Below are positions 45,791 through 56,192 of a stretch of 64,000 nt of DNA, piece after piece. The first letter of the stretch is position 1; the number at the start of each line of letters is the position of its first letter. Both the position numbers and the translations under genes were made by a program. The stretch is from contig NC_066269.1 in assembly GCF_905404315.1 (NCBI RefSeq), positions 1,860,001 to 1,924,000 of the forward strand. The letters are read 5' to 3'. The notes under the pieces are model-generated. The model did not search any database. It saw only the letters and a list, made by a program, of their open reading frames with translations, and was not told the origin of the DNA. The stretch is from Leptidea sinapis. Taxonomy: Eukaryota; Arthropoda; Insecta; Lepidoptera; Pieridae.

Positions 45791-46840
45791 CCGAATATTT
45801 TTTTGCTATCCGGATATTTAAGTTGTCGTTGTCGTAGTCGAAATGATGACCAATGGGCCTCTTTAAGAGGGGACGCTAGCAGCGTTATTCCATACAAACG
45901 TATTCCCCTTTTTTCTCCCTGGATAATGATTCTAGAGAGGAGATTTTGTTATCAAAAAATCTAGATATGCTAAAGCTATGTCTCTACGTTTGTTTTTTTT
46001 TCAATCAACTATCTACATAAGAAAATATGACTTCAAACATCGTAGAAAATACCATTTTTATACCGCCCGCGCCCTGTTAAGACGAATACGTAACAATTTT
46101 GAAAGGTTTTTAAGAAAACAGGAGAACGTTCCGACATACTCATTCTTCCTGAAAATATTGTATCAAAAATTTTTTTGGTAGGTTCAAAATTCTAGAGGAA
46201 AACAGGGGAATACGAAACCTCTATTTAATCAAAATTATGTAGGTAAAATCGGTCTGAGCTGCATTTGTCCCTATTCGGGGGAAGGCTGGATTCGAGGGGC
46301 GTTGGTTGGCCAGTCCGGAGTATAACTTATGATTATGCATCGCCCAGATATTATGGGTTTGCTAGTCGATTTAGTAGAATATATTTATGGATAATTTTCG
46401 TGAATGTGAGATGTATTGTATGTAGTGCGTGACTGCTGATTATATTAATTTATATAGGATAAATCAATATAAGCTACCTACGGATAGACAAGCATGTATA
46501 AATTTATTATACACGCAATCACAAGTATAAGGGCGCGTTTCCACTGACACGGAGCTGGCCGATACTGAACTTGTATTTATCAATCACAGCTGCTTCCATC
46601 AGCGACATGGAGTAGAGATTTTGAGTAGGTAGACTGTGATTATTCAACTCATGAACCGATAATGTATATATTTATTTAGATATATAGGTACCTACCTACT
46701 GTAGACGTACTAAAATAAAATATGTAAAAGGGGGTGCTTATTGTTACACACAAAACATAATATAGTTATTTTCCAAGTAATTAAGTAATTTATTATATCG
46801 TAATTTCTACTCTTCCCCGTACAGGTCAATTTCTTGGAAT
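45791..46840. other. Intergenic, nothing firm
   Basis: Some words look repeat-like (for example 'ttccatacaaacgt' at about 45889, also at 37562), but no family can be supported. Confidence 0.4.
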
Positions 46841-46844
46841 AAAA

Positions 46845-46920
46845 AGGCATGAAAGGCATTTATTTTCTCAAAATTGATACCTTTAGAATTCTTTTTGATG
46901 TCATTTCTTATACTACTATA
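46845..46920 (-). repeat. Short dispersed repeat (inverted partner of 18325-18412)
   Basis: The reverse complement carries the same 'gaaatgacatcaaaaagaat' and 'gagaaaataaatgcc' blocks. Confidence 0.6.
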
Positions 46921-47099
46921 ATACTAATAGGACTGTCAATCAATTCGGATAGCAGGCATTCGTAGAAACTTTTTCTAGAATTGCTTCCATGTTTCGTATA
47001 GATCCGTTATCTTTTTCAATTGTTTCATAAAGTTATTTCCTTAGGGCTGGATAAAATAATATAATAGAACTTTGACTGTGTAAACATGATAAATGAAAT

Positions 47100-47155
47100 G
47101 ATAAAAAATTAGGCCTTTGTCCAGCTGTGGGCGTCTTCCGACTGATGATGATGAA
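47100..47155 (+). repeat. RTE LINE tail remnant
   Basis: 'ggcctttgtccagctgtgggcgtcttccg.ctgatgatgatg' matches the end of the RTE-like copies at 21820-21865 and 47900-47950. Confidence 0.6.
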
Positions 47156-47815
47156 ACATGATATAAGAATAATTGTGATTTATTTTCAATTTTAACATGT
47201 TTTTGTGAAGTGTACAAAAATCTGAAATTTAATTATCTATTCCATCTTTCGTATTAATTTCTTCAATTTTATATTGCATTTTACTTCCACAATGGAAACA
47301 TCATTTATTAGGCGATCAGGAGTAATACCGAAAAAAAAACATTTAAGGTTATCCTCGAATAACCCGCTTTTGACAGTGTCCTGTCCAGTTTACTTCGAAC
47401 ATACAGTAGTACCGTACATAGTACAGATTTGGGAGTATAACGACTTTAATAATTCCGCAATACTTGGTTTTTTTCGTAGCTTACAGACTTCCAAAATTTT
47501 ACGCAGTAATACGCTTGGGCCTACAATTCATTATCACTTTGATCAATTGTAGTGTTGAAGCTCTTCAGCTTTTTAACTATAAATTAAACTTATACAGAGG
47601 AGACATATCACTTATCAGGCTCAAATTCTAGCCGACCTTATTACATTCTTTTCATTATACACTTTTTCAATATTTATATATATTTTACATTCGTGATTGA
47701 ATGTAAAATGTCATCACGACAAAGTCGTTCCCGCTGTCTGTATCTATGTATTCATAGTTCTTTAAAACTACGTAATGGATATTGATGCAGTTTGTAATAG
47801 ATAGAAGATGTAGTG

Positions 47816-47950
47816 TGTAGTGTTCGTAGGCCCCCCACAAGATGAACCGGAACAGGTTGGATGAGAGCATCGCTGGACCGTCTGGCGATCTTTGGGGGAG
47901 GTAATTTGTCCGGTAGTGAGTAGTGGACGTCTTCCGACTGAATGATAATG
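47816..47950 (+). pseudogene. RTE LINE 3' remnant
   Basis: Starts 'gttcgtaggccccccacaagatg' like 21710-21735 and ends 'ggacgtcttccgactgaatgataatg'. A short piece of the ORF end and tail only. Confidence 0.65.
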
Positions 47951-48310
47951 ATCATAGTAGAGAAACACTGATCATTTTAGATGTCGTAAATGAACACATT
48001 TTTTTGACACAGGACACAGACGGTATGTATACTTATGTCTATCTCTTAGGGATAACCCACAATAACCATTTTTAATTAACAATAACTATTTACGAGAAAT
48101 AATGGCTTATTTACGAAGCGAATTTAAGCAATACAGCTTTAATCCTTATACGAGGGGCACACTGAAATGATCGGGAATAGAATATTTCTGATCGAGTTAC
48201 AATAAATCCTTTTTTAAGATTTGGATACTGGCCTCTTAGAACCTTAATGAATAAAATTAAAAAAAAAAGTTCAAAAACAAAAACTATGTTGATTTAAAGT
48301 TGACACGTCG

Positions 48311-49330
48311 TTGACAGAAATGGAGCTCACGCGTGAACATTTTCGTGCCATAATTTATCACAATTTTCATCGCGGCTTATCTCTAGATAAATGTCTCAGT
48401 GAACTTGTTTCGATTTATGATGTTGAAGCACCGAGTCAAACGACAATATACCGCTGGTATGCCGAGTTCCGATGCGGTCGTGTGTCGCTCAGCACTGTTT
48501 CTTCTGCAGGTCGACCAAGAACAGCGGTCACGAATGAAAACATCGCAGCTGTGCGAACTATTGTATGTACCGTCATGTGACATACGTGCAGATTCAGGCT
48601 GTTATCAGTATAGGAATGAGTGCAATTCAGTCGATATTACATAATGAACTTTGTGTAAGAAAGCTAGTTTCCCGATGGGTACAATTTGTCCAAAGAGCAA
48701 AAGGCAGCTCGTGTAGATTGGTGCCGGAATACTCTGCAACACTTCAACGGAGGGAAGTCAAATGCCGTTTATAATATCGTCTCAAGTGACGAATCATGGA
48801 TTTATTCATATTATGAACCTGAAAGAAAACATCAGTCAGAAGTTTGGGTCTTCGAAGACGAGGTCTAACCAACGAAAGTGGTTCGCCCCCGCAGCGTGTC
48901 AAAGAAAATAGTTTCTACGTTTGTCTCCAAAAAGAGGCATGTTGCTAATATTCCTTTACAGGGACGTAGAACAGTTACCGCTGAGTGGTATATCACGGTT
49001 TGTTTGCCAGAAATGATAGCCGAACTCCGAAAAAATAACCCGAAACGTCGCATCATCTTACATCACGATAATGCGAGTTCCCATACGGCTCGGAAGACAA
49101 ATGATTTTTTGAAGCAGTAAAACGTTGAGCTGATAGACCATCCTCCGAACAGTTCTGATCTGAGCCCAAACAATTTCTTTACATCCAACAGAATGAAAGA
49201 TTTAGTACGCGGTCAACGGTTTGAAGACCCAGAAGCAGCTGTGGCGTACGCGCACCCCATCATACGCTTTACTCACACAAAAGACGGGCTATTCATGCAC
49301 ACATAGATAGTTGTGTTCCGGGTGCGGCGC
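48311..49330 (+). pseudogene. Mariner transposase with mutated third catalytic Asp
   Basis: Plus-strand frames cover most of a mariner transposase in order: the N-terminal HTH ('YHNFHRGLSLDKCLSEL', 'TIYRWYAEFRCGR'), 'LSKEQKAARVDWC', the first catalytic 'SSDESWIYSYYEP', 'WYITVCLPEM', the second catalytic 'ILHHDNASSHTA', and 'HPPNSSDLSPNNFF'. In mariner the third Asp lies 34 residues after the second; at that position this copy has Asn. A stop before the 'NVEL' segment and frame shifts around 48565 and 48850 also break it. Terminal inverted repeats were not resolved, though 'gagggg' words lie near both presumed ends (about 48152 and 49388). Clearly inactive. Confidence 0.85.
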
Positions 49331-49637
49331 AACGGCAATAGTTTCTTCAAATACCTATTTTTCAAATTACGCTTGACCCGGGTCCCCTCTTAACGACATA
49401 TAGTATGGGTGCGATCTGTGGCAGAATTTCTGTCTGTAATCAAATTGCAAAGCGCTAACGTTCATTGCTGCATTGAAAAATTTAGTATATCTACACATAT
49501 TTAGACAAATTGTTAGTTAGTGTACTTCAAATTCACTAAAAATCATCAAATAATTTTATTTAACAAAAAAACAACCGACTTCTAAAACACTATTCCAAAA
49601 CAATAGATATAATATGCACTAAAAAGTATAAAAATAA
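49331..49637. other. Short intergenic gap
   Basis: Holds an 'aaccgacttct' word at 49568 shared with 43408, otherwise nothing recognised. Confidence 0.4.
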
Positions 49638-49639
49638 TT

Positions 49640-50060
49640 GCCTATTTTTATACAACCTAACTCTAGATACGATCATTGTAATTTTTGGAGTCGGTGTTCT
49701 TCCGCCGCGACCCGCTTTAGCCTCTCGCCTTCTCACGACTCAAGCACATCGCAAATTACCGACACCCCACCGCGTTTGGCTCTTCAAGGGAGCAGATGCG
49801 TTCCCATTTGGCGTTGCAATTGCAAATTACAGGGCATGGATATTTTTACACGATTTTTGTCTACTCTGTACATCGGATTGGTAGTGGACCACAGCCCCGG
49901 TTCGATGCATTAGTTAAAGCAACAGCTGACTGCAAACAACAGAAGTAGCGGGTTGCGAATCTAGACACAATCTGAACTGCAAAATTCAGAAGTAAGCTTG
50001 TTCATCCGATCCCCAAAAAGGTGATGGCTCGGATCCAAATAAATATAGGCCAATGTCAAT
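49640..50060 (+). repeat. Dispersed repeat, copy 1 (partner 53930-54340)
   Basis: Shares 'cgcgtttggc', 'gatcagatgcgtt/gagcagatgcgtt', 'gttgcaattgc', 'cagctgactgcaaacaacagaa' and 'gttcagaagt' with 53930-54340 in the same order. Not classified. Confidence 0.7.
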
Positions 50061-50138
50061 TCCCGTGAACACTAGAGTCCCCAATACGGTGGGATAACTA
50101 TTTGTTCTTTCTTTTTTCTTTGTCCTCGCCTTATCCCG

Positions 50139-53100
50139 TTACACGGGGTCGGTTTTCACCACATAATCGTCGGGCCTACGCATTACGTGTCCATACCATC
50201 TGAGCCTAGGTTCTGTTATGGGTGCAACTTTAAAGCTTCCTCTTATATATTTATTTTGTACTCTGTCCTTGAGTGTTACTCCTCCCGCCCATCTCAGCAT
50301 TTCGATGGTATGCAGCTTTTGTTCATGAGTCTTATTGCTTGTTTTTTTTTTTATGGTATAGGAGGCCAAACGAGCGTACGGGTAACCTAGTGTTAAGTGA
50401 TAACCACCGCCAACATTCTCTTGCAACACCAGAGGAATCACAAGAGCTTTGCCGGCCTTTAAGGAAGGTGTACGCGCTTTTTTTTAAGGTACCCATGTCG
50501 TATCGTCCCGGAAACACCGCACAAGGAAGCTCATTCAACAGGTTTGTAGTACGTGGAAGAAAGCTCCTTGAAAATCGCACTGTGGCGGACCGCCACACAT
50601 CCAGATGGTGGGGATGATATCCTAACTTGTGGCGTGTCGTGCGAAGGTAGAATTCGGCGGCAGGAATCGGGTTAAACAGCTCTTCGGAACACTCCCCGTG
50701 ATAAATGCGGTAGAAGACACACAATGAAGCGACGTCTGTACGCAACGCCAAGTGATCCAGCCGTTCACAGAGCACTGGGTCCCCGACAATTCGAGCTGCT
50801 CTGCGTTGCACGCGGTCAAATGGATCGAGCTGATACTGGGGTGCACCAGACCAGAGATGACAGCAATACTCCATGTGTGGCCGGACCTGCGCTTTGTAGA
50901 GCGCTAGAATGTGGGCCGGCTTCAAGTATTGCCGTGCTCTATTGATGACGCCCAGCTTCTTCGAAGTCAATATATAATAATAATAATAGCTTTGCCCTCC
51001 AGATGGCCACAGTATTGGCAATCGCTCGAGATTTCGAGACCCAGTATTCCGATACTAGGCGAGGCTTTAAGGGAAGTGTTGTCGAAGAGCTTGTGTTGTT
51101 GATACGGCAAATAGGGTTTTTTTAGTGGTAAACGTGCAAACATGCGTCTTCTGGGGGTTGAATTGGACAAGGTTCAATTTACCCCATTCCGCGACCTTCT
51201 CGAGAGAGGACTCGATAGAAGACACAAGTTTCTCCCGGCACTAGTCGACGTTTTCCTGACAGAGACATGCATGGCCCGTGTATACGGCATCACCAGTGCT
51301 GTCGTCTGCATATCAATGATATGTTGGACACCTCCAACATACAAGAAACAGCGTGGGAGATAGCACACAGCCTTGGGGCACTCCAGCGTTCACGGGCTTG
51401 GGATTCGAGCTAAAAACCGTCGACAACGACTTGTATGCTGCGCCCAGTGAGGAAGCTGGAGGTCCACTTGCATAAGCTCTCGGGTAGCCCAAATGATGGA
51501 AGTTTTGAGAGGAGCGCCTTGTGCCATACACGATCAAAGGCTTTCGCTATATCCAGGCTAACCGCCAGGCCTTCCCCCTTGCTTTCAATAGCCGCCGCCC
51601 ATTTATGTGCTAGGTATACCAGAAGATCACCTGCCGACCGACCATGGCGAAAGCCGTATTGTCGGTCGTTGATCAACTGGTGACCCTCTAGGTATACTAA
51701 AAGCTGGCGGCTAATTATGCTCTCCATGATTTTGGAGAGCAGGGAGGTAATAGCAATAGGCCTGTAGTTTGCCGGATGCGCACTGTCTGCTTTTTTTGGA
51801 TCGGATGGACAAGGGCTGACTTCCATGAATCAGAGACTACGCCTTTGGAATAAGAGTGCCAAATAGCATAGGAATAAGAGTGTTAAATATGACGTATCGC
51901 TAGGTATACCTGCGTCTCCGTAAGGAAACACAAGGCCGGCTGCGCCGTCTCAAGGTGGTGGTGGGCGGCGTTTAAGTTTGAGTGAATTCCCCTGATGTTA
52001 CAAAAGTCCACATTCGGAGCGGGGTGCCGTGGTGTTGCTGCCCTGTTTGTCCTGTGACATACGCGGTACTGTGCCCTCCCTAGAATACGAGGGACAGCCC
52101 GAGCGCGAATGCTCGGGGAGGGATTCTCCGGCTCTACTAGAGCCGGTACCCTCCTGGGGTAATTTCTGATTAAATACCGCTTCCATATTTTGTTGGGGGA
52201 AATGGGGGCGGGGGGGAATGGCCTCCGGTCCTCGACACTCACCTATGTGAAACATATCGGCATTAAGCCGCTACTCTGTGCGAGTGTGTAAAGTAACCCG
52301 GACGAGTCTGGCCCGATTGTGCTGACGTCAAAAGACGGTAGCGTGACTCTCCCACTTTCAATAAGCCCGTAGTCGCCTCTTACGACACCCTTGGGCCTGG
52401 GACTACCCTATTCTTTTTACGCCCCGGGGAAGCACAGGGCTACTGTACTGCCGTTTTATAGACCTTGCCACATAGCACCCCTGTGAGAGTACGCCACTTT
52501 ATCCATCCAGATGTCGTTCTCTGTGTTACGTCCGCTTCTCCATCCTCGGAGAGAACGAAACCTAGATACTTAAAACTTTTAGCTCTAGGGAGAGCCGTGC
52601 CACTTAACGTGATGCCCGGGTCAAGTGAAGGGTTGGAATTGAAATTACAAAACAAATATTCTGTTTTTGTTCTGCTAATTCGCAAGCCATTATGTTCCAA
52701 CGACTCTCTCCATCTTTCTAAATCTTCTTGTAGCTCTTGGACACTGTCAGATATTAGTACTACGTCGTCAAGAGATTCCATGGAGTTGGTTTTTGGATTT
52801 TTGCCGTCAGGTAGTTCACGACAACATTAAATAGCAGAGGGCTTAGTGCACTACCCTGATGGAGGCCAACTTTTATATCGAAGCTGTTGGATAGACCGGC
52901 TGAGCTTGTGACGCAGGTTTGGACGTTGTTGTACATATGATGAATAATAATAAGTAATGATATGTATGTAGCATTCAGGTATACTGTGCGCTCTAAGCGC
53001 CTCCCATATCAATGTCCTTGGAACTCGGTCAAAGGCTTTTTCTAGGTCTATAAATACCATCCACAAATTTTGACCATTTTCTTTAGCATTTTCCACGATC

Positions 53101-53380
53101 AGTCTAACAGCATGAATTGCATCCATGGTTCCCTTTCCGGTTGTGAAACCAAACTGGTTTTTCGTTAGTGATATTATAGATGCTGGACGTTTACTGAGCA
53201 CTCGTTCCCAAATTTTCAGGATGTGTGATGTGAGTTTTATTCCATGAAAGCTTCCGCACTCTCTGTTTTGTCTCCCTTATTTTTGTAGAAAGGAACAAGT
53301 ATGCTTTATCTCCATGCATCTGGCATTTCTTCAGTTGTTAGGATATTATTAAACAAATTAGTTAACATAACTGTTTGTTA
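50139..53380 (-). mobile_element. RTE-type LINE split by a second LINE
   Basis: Minus-strand pieces at 53380-52440 ('NQFGFTTGKGTMDAIHAV', 'WMVFIDLEKAFDRVP', 'DDVVLISDSVQELQEDLE', 'FKYLGFVLSEDG', ending 'GKVYKTAVQ') and at 50340-50139 ('THEQKLHTIEMLRWAGGV', 'LKDRVQNKYIRGS', 'RLRWYGHVMRRPDD') are consecutive parts of one RTE reverse transcriptase. The inserted LINE occupies about 50341-52439. Only about a dozen residues seem missing at the junction. The catalytic box reads 'SLDD' rather than Y/F-ADD, so it is inactive. Confidence 0.82.
50341..52439 (-). mobile_element. CR1-like LINE, internally deleted, inserted in the RTE element
   Basis: It ends in a T-run on the plus strand (50341-50352), the poly(A) of a minus-strand insertion. 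The 5' part (52439-51883) includes a conserved-looking leader and the start of an endonuclease ('VDFCNIRGIHSN', 'LCFLTETQVY'). The endonuclease is then cut short. The RT follows (51826-51313) with 'ANYRPIAITSLLSKIME', 'AVSLDIAKAFDRVWH' and 'GVPQGCVLSPTLF'. The C-terminal part (51021-50400) has 'RPHMEYCCHLWSGAP', 'RVQRRAARIVGD', 'IPAAEFYLRTTRHKLGYHPHHLD' and 'RTTNLLNELP'. Frames are broken at several points. Fragments of its 3' end occur at 16315-16515, 17945-18205 and 33905-34080, so the family has been active in this lineage. Confidence 0.82.
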
Positions 53381-53430
53381 TACATATCATTAATATTTTG
53401 GATGCCGATGCTGAGCAAGTTGTTGATCAG

Positions 53431-53768
53431 TACCGTAAAAGGCACTGCTATAACAATAAAAACACATTGTTCCATTGTTCCGGAATTTAAAAGGTAGATA
53501 TATTAGATTTTCATGTACCTAGACACAAACTGTGGCATTTACCTGGTTTTGCCTTCCTCCTTTGGTTGATGTAAGGAATTCGTCTACTTCATTTCATAGT
53601 ACCGTAAAAGGCACTGCTATAACAATAAAAACACATTGTTCGATTGTTCCGGATTTCAAGAGGTGGATATATTAGATTTTCTTCTACCTAGACACAAACT
53701 GTAGCATTTGCCTGGTTTTGCCTTCCTCCTTTGGTTGATGTACGGAATTCGTCTACTTCAATTCATAG
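53431..53768. repeat. Tandem duplication, two units of 169 bp
   Basis: Unit 1 is 53431-53599 and unit 2 is 53600-53768. Both begin 'taccgtaaaaggcactgcta' and end 'cgtctacttcatttcatag' (or 'caattcatag'). They differ at roughly ten positions and by no large gap. The function is unknown. Confidence 0.92.
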
Positions 53769-53929
53769 TTCTTGACATTCCAAAAGTGCATTGTACTGCT
53801 GACAATACCACTACAATGCAATACTTAGACTGCAATATTTTCCAATATTGCAGAATGTGTCCACTATAAACATGGTGGCCAAGCCACCTACAGAAGTCAC
53901 AACATACAGGCCTTCTCCTTATTCTCGAG

Positions 53930-54340
53930 AAACTCGTCCTGAGACGCCTTATTCCAATGCTCGAAGAATAAAATGTGATTCCCAATCACCAATTTGGCTC
54001 CCGCGCACATCATGGAACGATAGAGCAAATACGCGTTTGGCACTTCACGTGATCAGATGCGTTCGTCCATTTTGCATCCCAACCAAAGAAAATTTGGATG
54101 ATCCCATGTGCATGTGCCGTTGCAATTGCGATATTCCAGGGAATGTGTACTTTCATACAATTTTATTCCACTCTGTAGTTCAGATCGATAATGTACCCCA
54201 GCTCTAGTTCGACGCGTTGAAGCAGCAGCTGACTGCAAACAACAGAAATACCTGGGTTGAGAACCTAGCCAAAGGATCTAAACTGCAAAGTTCAGAAGTC
54301 AGCCCTTGTTCGTCCCGATCCCCACAAAGATGAAGAGTAG
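53930..54340 (+). repeat. Dispersed repeat, copy 2 (partner 49640-50060)
   Basis: See the partner for the shared blocks. This copy is followed within 30 bases by a LINE RT frame ('FLDIQQAFDRVWHKSL'), so the repeat may be part of that LINE. Confidence 0.65.
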
Positions 54341-54349
54341 CACATAGAA

Positions 54350-55330
54350 TCACTCAGCTGTATTTCTCGATATACAGCAGGCTTTTGACCGCGTGTGGCA
54401 CAAGAGCCTTCTATATAAAAGCTACATCTGCCAAATACTGCATGCATGCTTCTGACGTCCTACCTGCATGAAAAGGTAAAATGCGAGAATTTTTTCTCAT
54501 TCATCTGCCAAATACAAGCGGGAGTGCCCCAGGGTTTAGTGATGGGTCCCGTCCTGTATGTAATCTATACATCTCACCAACTCTAGCCCATCTCAGAAGA
54601 AGTGGTGACTGCATCCTGTGCAGACCACACCATTTTTTTATGACTATAAGGGACGAGACGAGCAGGGCGTCAGCTGATGGTAATTGATTGATCGCCCTGC
54701 CCATTACAATACAGTGCCGCTCAGGATCCTTGAAAAACCCAAAAGTTCTGAGCGGCACTACAACTGCGCTTGTCACCTTGAGACATAAGATGTTAAGTTA
54801 CAATGTCTGAAGAATTGGAGAATTAGAGCAAGTCTAGCAGTCGATATAACTTTCAAACTTAAAAGGTATGCATTTAGACAGGAGACTCACATTGCGCGAC
54901 CATATACAAGCCAAAAAGGAACAATCAAATAAAAAGCTTAGAAGTGTGTACTGTCCTTCTACATATAGAAAATCAAAGCTTAGTCTGAAAAATAAACCCC
55001 TTATATACAAATATATCATAAAACCAGTATGGATATATGGCATACAACTGGGGATCAAATATTGAAATTCTCCAGCACCACCAGAATAATGTACTTAGAG
55101 CATGTGCCATAGTTCATAAGGAACTGAACGTGCATTACCTGTAAATCTCAACAATCAACAAAGAAATAATAAGGTCTGCTGTGGCCTATAAATATAAGAC
55201 TTGAAGGACATAAAAATCATCTGGCTCAAATCTTATGAATATAAAATATTGCACATTTCGGCTCAAAAGAAAGTGTCTAATTAAGAGTTTACACATCACT
55301 GGATATGCACTTCCAAAACATATTGTATTG
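54350..55330 (+). pseudogene. Jockey-type LINE reverse transcriptase, split by repeat X
   Basis: Plus-strand pieces: 'VFLDIQQAFDRVWHKSLLYKS' (54360-54425), a broken 'SGSVPG.VMGPVLYVIYTSH'-type segment (54520-54580), then after the repeat X insertion at 54638-54800 'MHLDRRLTLRDHIQAKKEQSNKKLRSVY', 'KNKPLIYKYIIKPVWIYGIQL' (54868-55065). The order is that of a Jockey RT. Many frameshifts. Confidence 0.75.
54638..54800 (-). repeat. Repeat X, partial copy inserted in the Jockey LINE
   Basis: On the plus strand it begins after a T-run with 'atgactataagggacgagacgagcagg', then 'gctgatggtaattg', 'gtgccgctcagga' and 'ttgagacataagatgttaag', where it stops. The proximal half of the family is absent. Confidence 0.78.
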
Positions 55331-55339
55331 CAGATATGA

Positions 55340-55704
55340 AAAAAAAATTAAGTTAACTGCAAAGGCCAAGTGGACTGTATATTATTTTTTATTTTAATCT
55401 GAGTAACTATTATGATGGGTACTCACAATATGTATTTTATCTGATAAAAACATCTTTTGGGACTTGTTAATTATATATATTTGTACTAAAGGTAGGTGGA
55501 TTTTTATTAGATTATTTATAACTATATAAAATAATAATGGAGGCAAAGTAGCAATCTTGGAATAGCCTTACTATGACTGCAAGGAATTTCTGTTCCTTTG
55601 CTGCTATAGCAATTTATAACTGGGAACAGGAATTAACTATGCTTGGAAAGTTATACCCATACAAGGCAAAGAGCCCATTAGTTTAATAAATACATTCTTG
55701 AGGT
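55340..55704. other. Intergenic, nothing recognised
   Basis: AT-rich DNA downstream of the candidate terminal exon. No repeat or gene supported. Confidence 0.4.
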
Positions 55705-55833
55705 CTAGCCAGCAGACTGTTGTCTTTTACATTCTTTTTTCAGACTTGTGCCTAGTTTGGTTCCAGGCAAGAACACTTTCTTGTAGTTGGGTAGGATGAC
55801 TAAAGCTTCAGACTGAAAACCGAAATCATATCT
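55705..55833 (-). CDS. Candidate terminal exon of an unidentified gene
   Basis: On the minus strand a strong 3' splice site (long T-tract then GTAG) is followed at 55833 by 42 sense codons and a TAG stop at 55707-55705. The frame reads RYDFGFQSEALVILPNYKKV, then FLPGTKLGTSLKKECKRQQ and a final SAG. The composition is protein-like (aromatics, Gly, Lys) and unlike the surrounding AT-rich DNA, which has no long frame. I do not recognise the family. The upstream exons were not found. They could lie to the right of the RBM45-like gene, which would place that gene inside an intron of this one, or this may be a relic. Confidence 0.4.
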   Translation of the reverse strand, partial: RYDFGFQSEALVILPNYKKVFLPGTKLGTSLKKECKRQQSAG

Positions 55834-56192
55834 CTACAAAAAAATAGAAAAAATTGTTATAAAATTACAATATTTCATATTAATTCAATCAAGTGTGCAA
55901 AAGCACTTGAATGAATTTTATTAAACAATATTAGTAAGGTTGCAAGTTACAAAAATAATTGTATTGACTAAGGTCAGTTGTGTTCCAAGATATCAAATGA
56001 TTTCAAATGGATGGGTGCACATTATGATTACTTATTATAATTTGGTCAAGATAACAAATGTCAGTCTGTTTAAAAAATTTATTAGTCTGTAAGTATGTGA
56101 AACTAAACAAATATGTCTGTAAGAAACTCCAAAGATAATTACTGTGGGTCTTCAAGTCATGTCTGTCCAGAATTTTTTATTTATAATATGTC

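Noticed and set aside
47752..47968. Overlapping minus-strand frames of 61-67 codons
   Set aside because: They are antisense to an RTE LINE 3' remnant.
52465..52830. 121-codon plus-strand frame
   Set aside because: It is the antisense of the RTE reverse transcriptase at 52440-52781.
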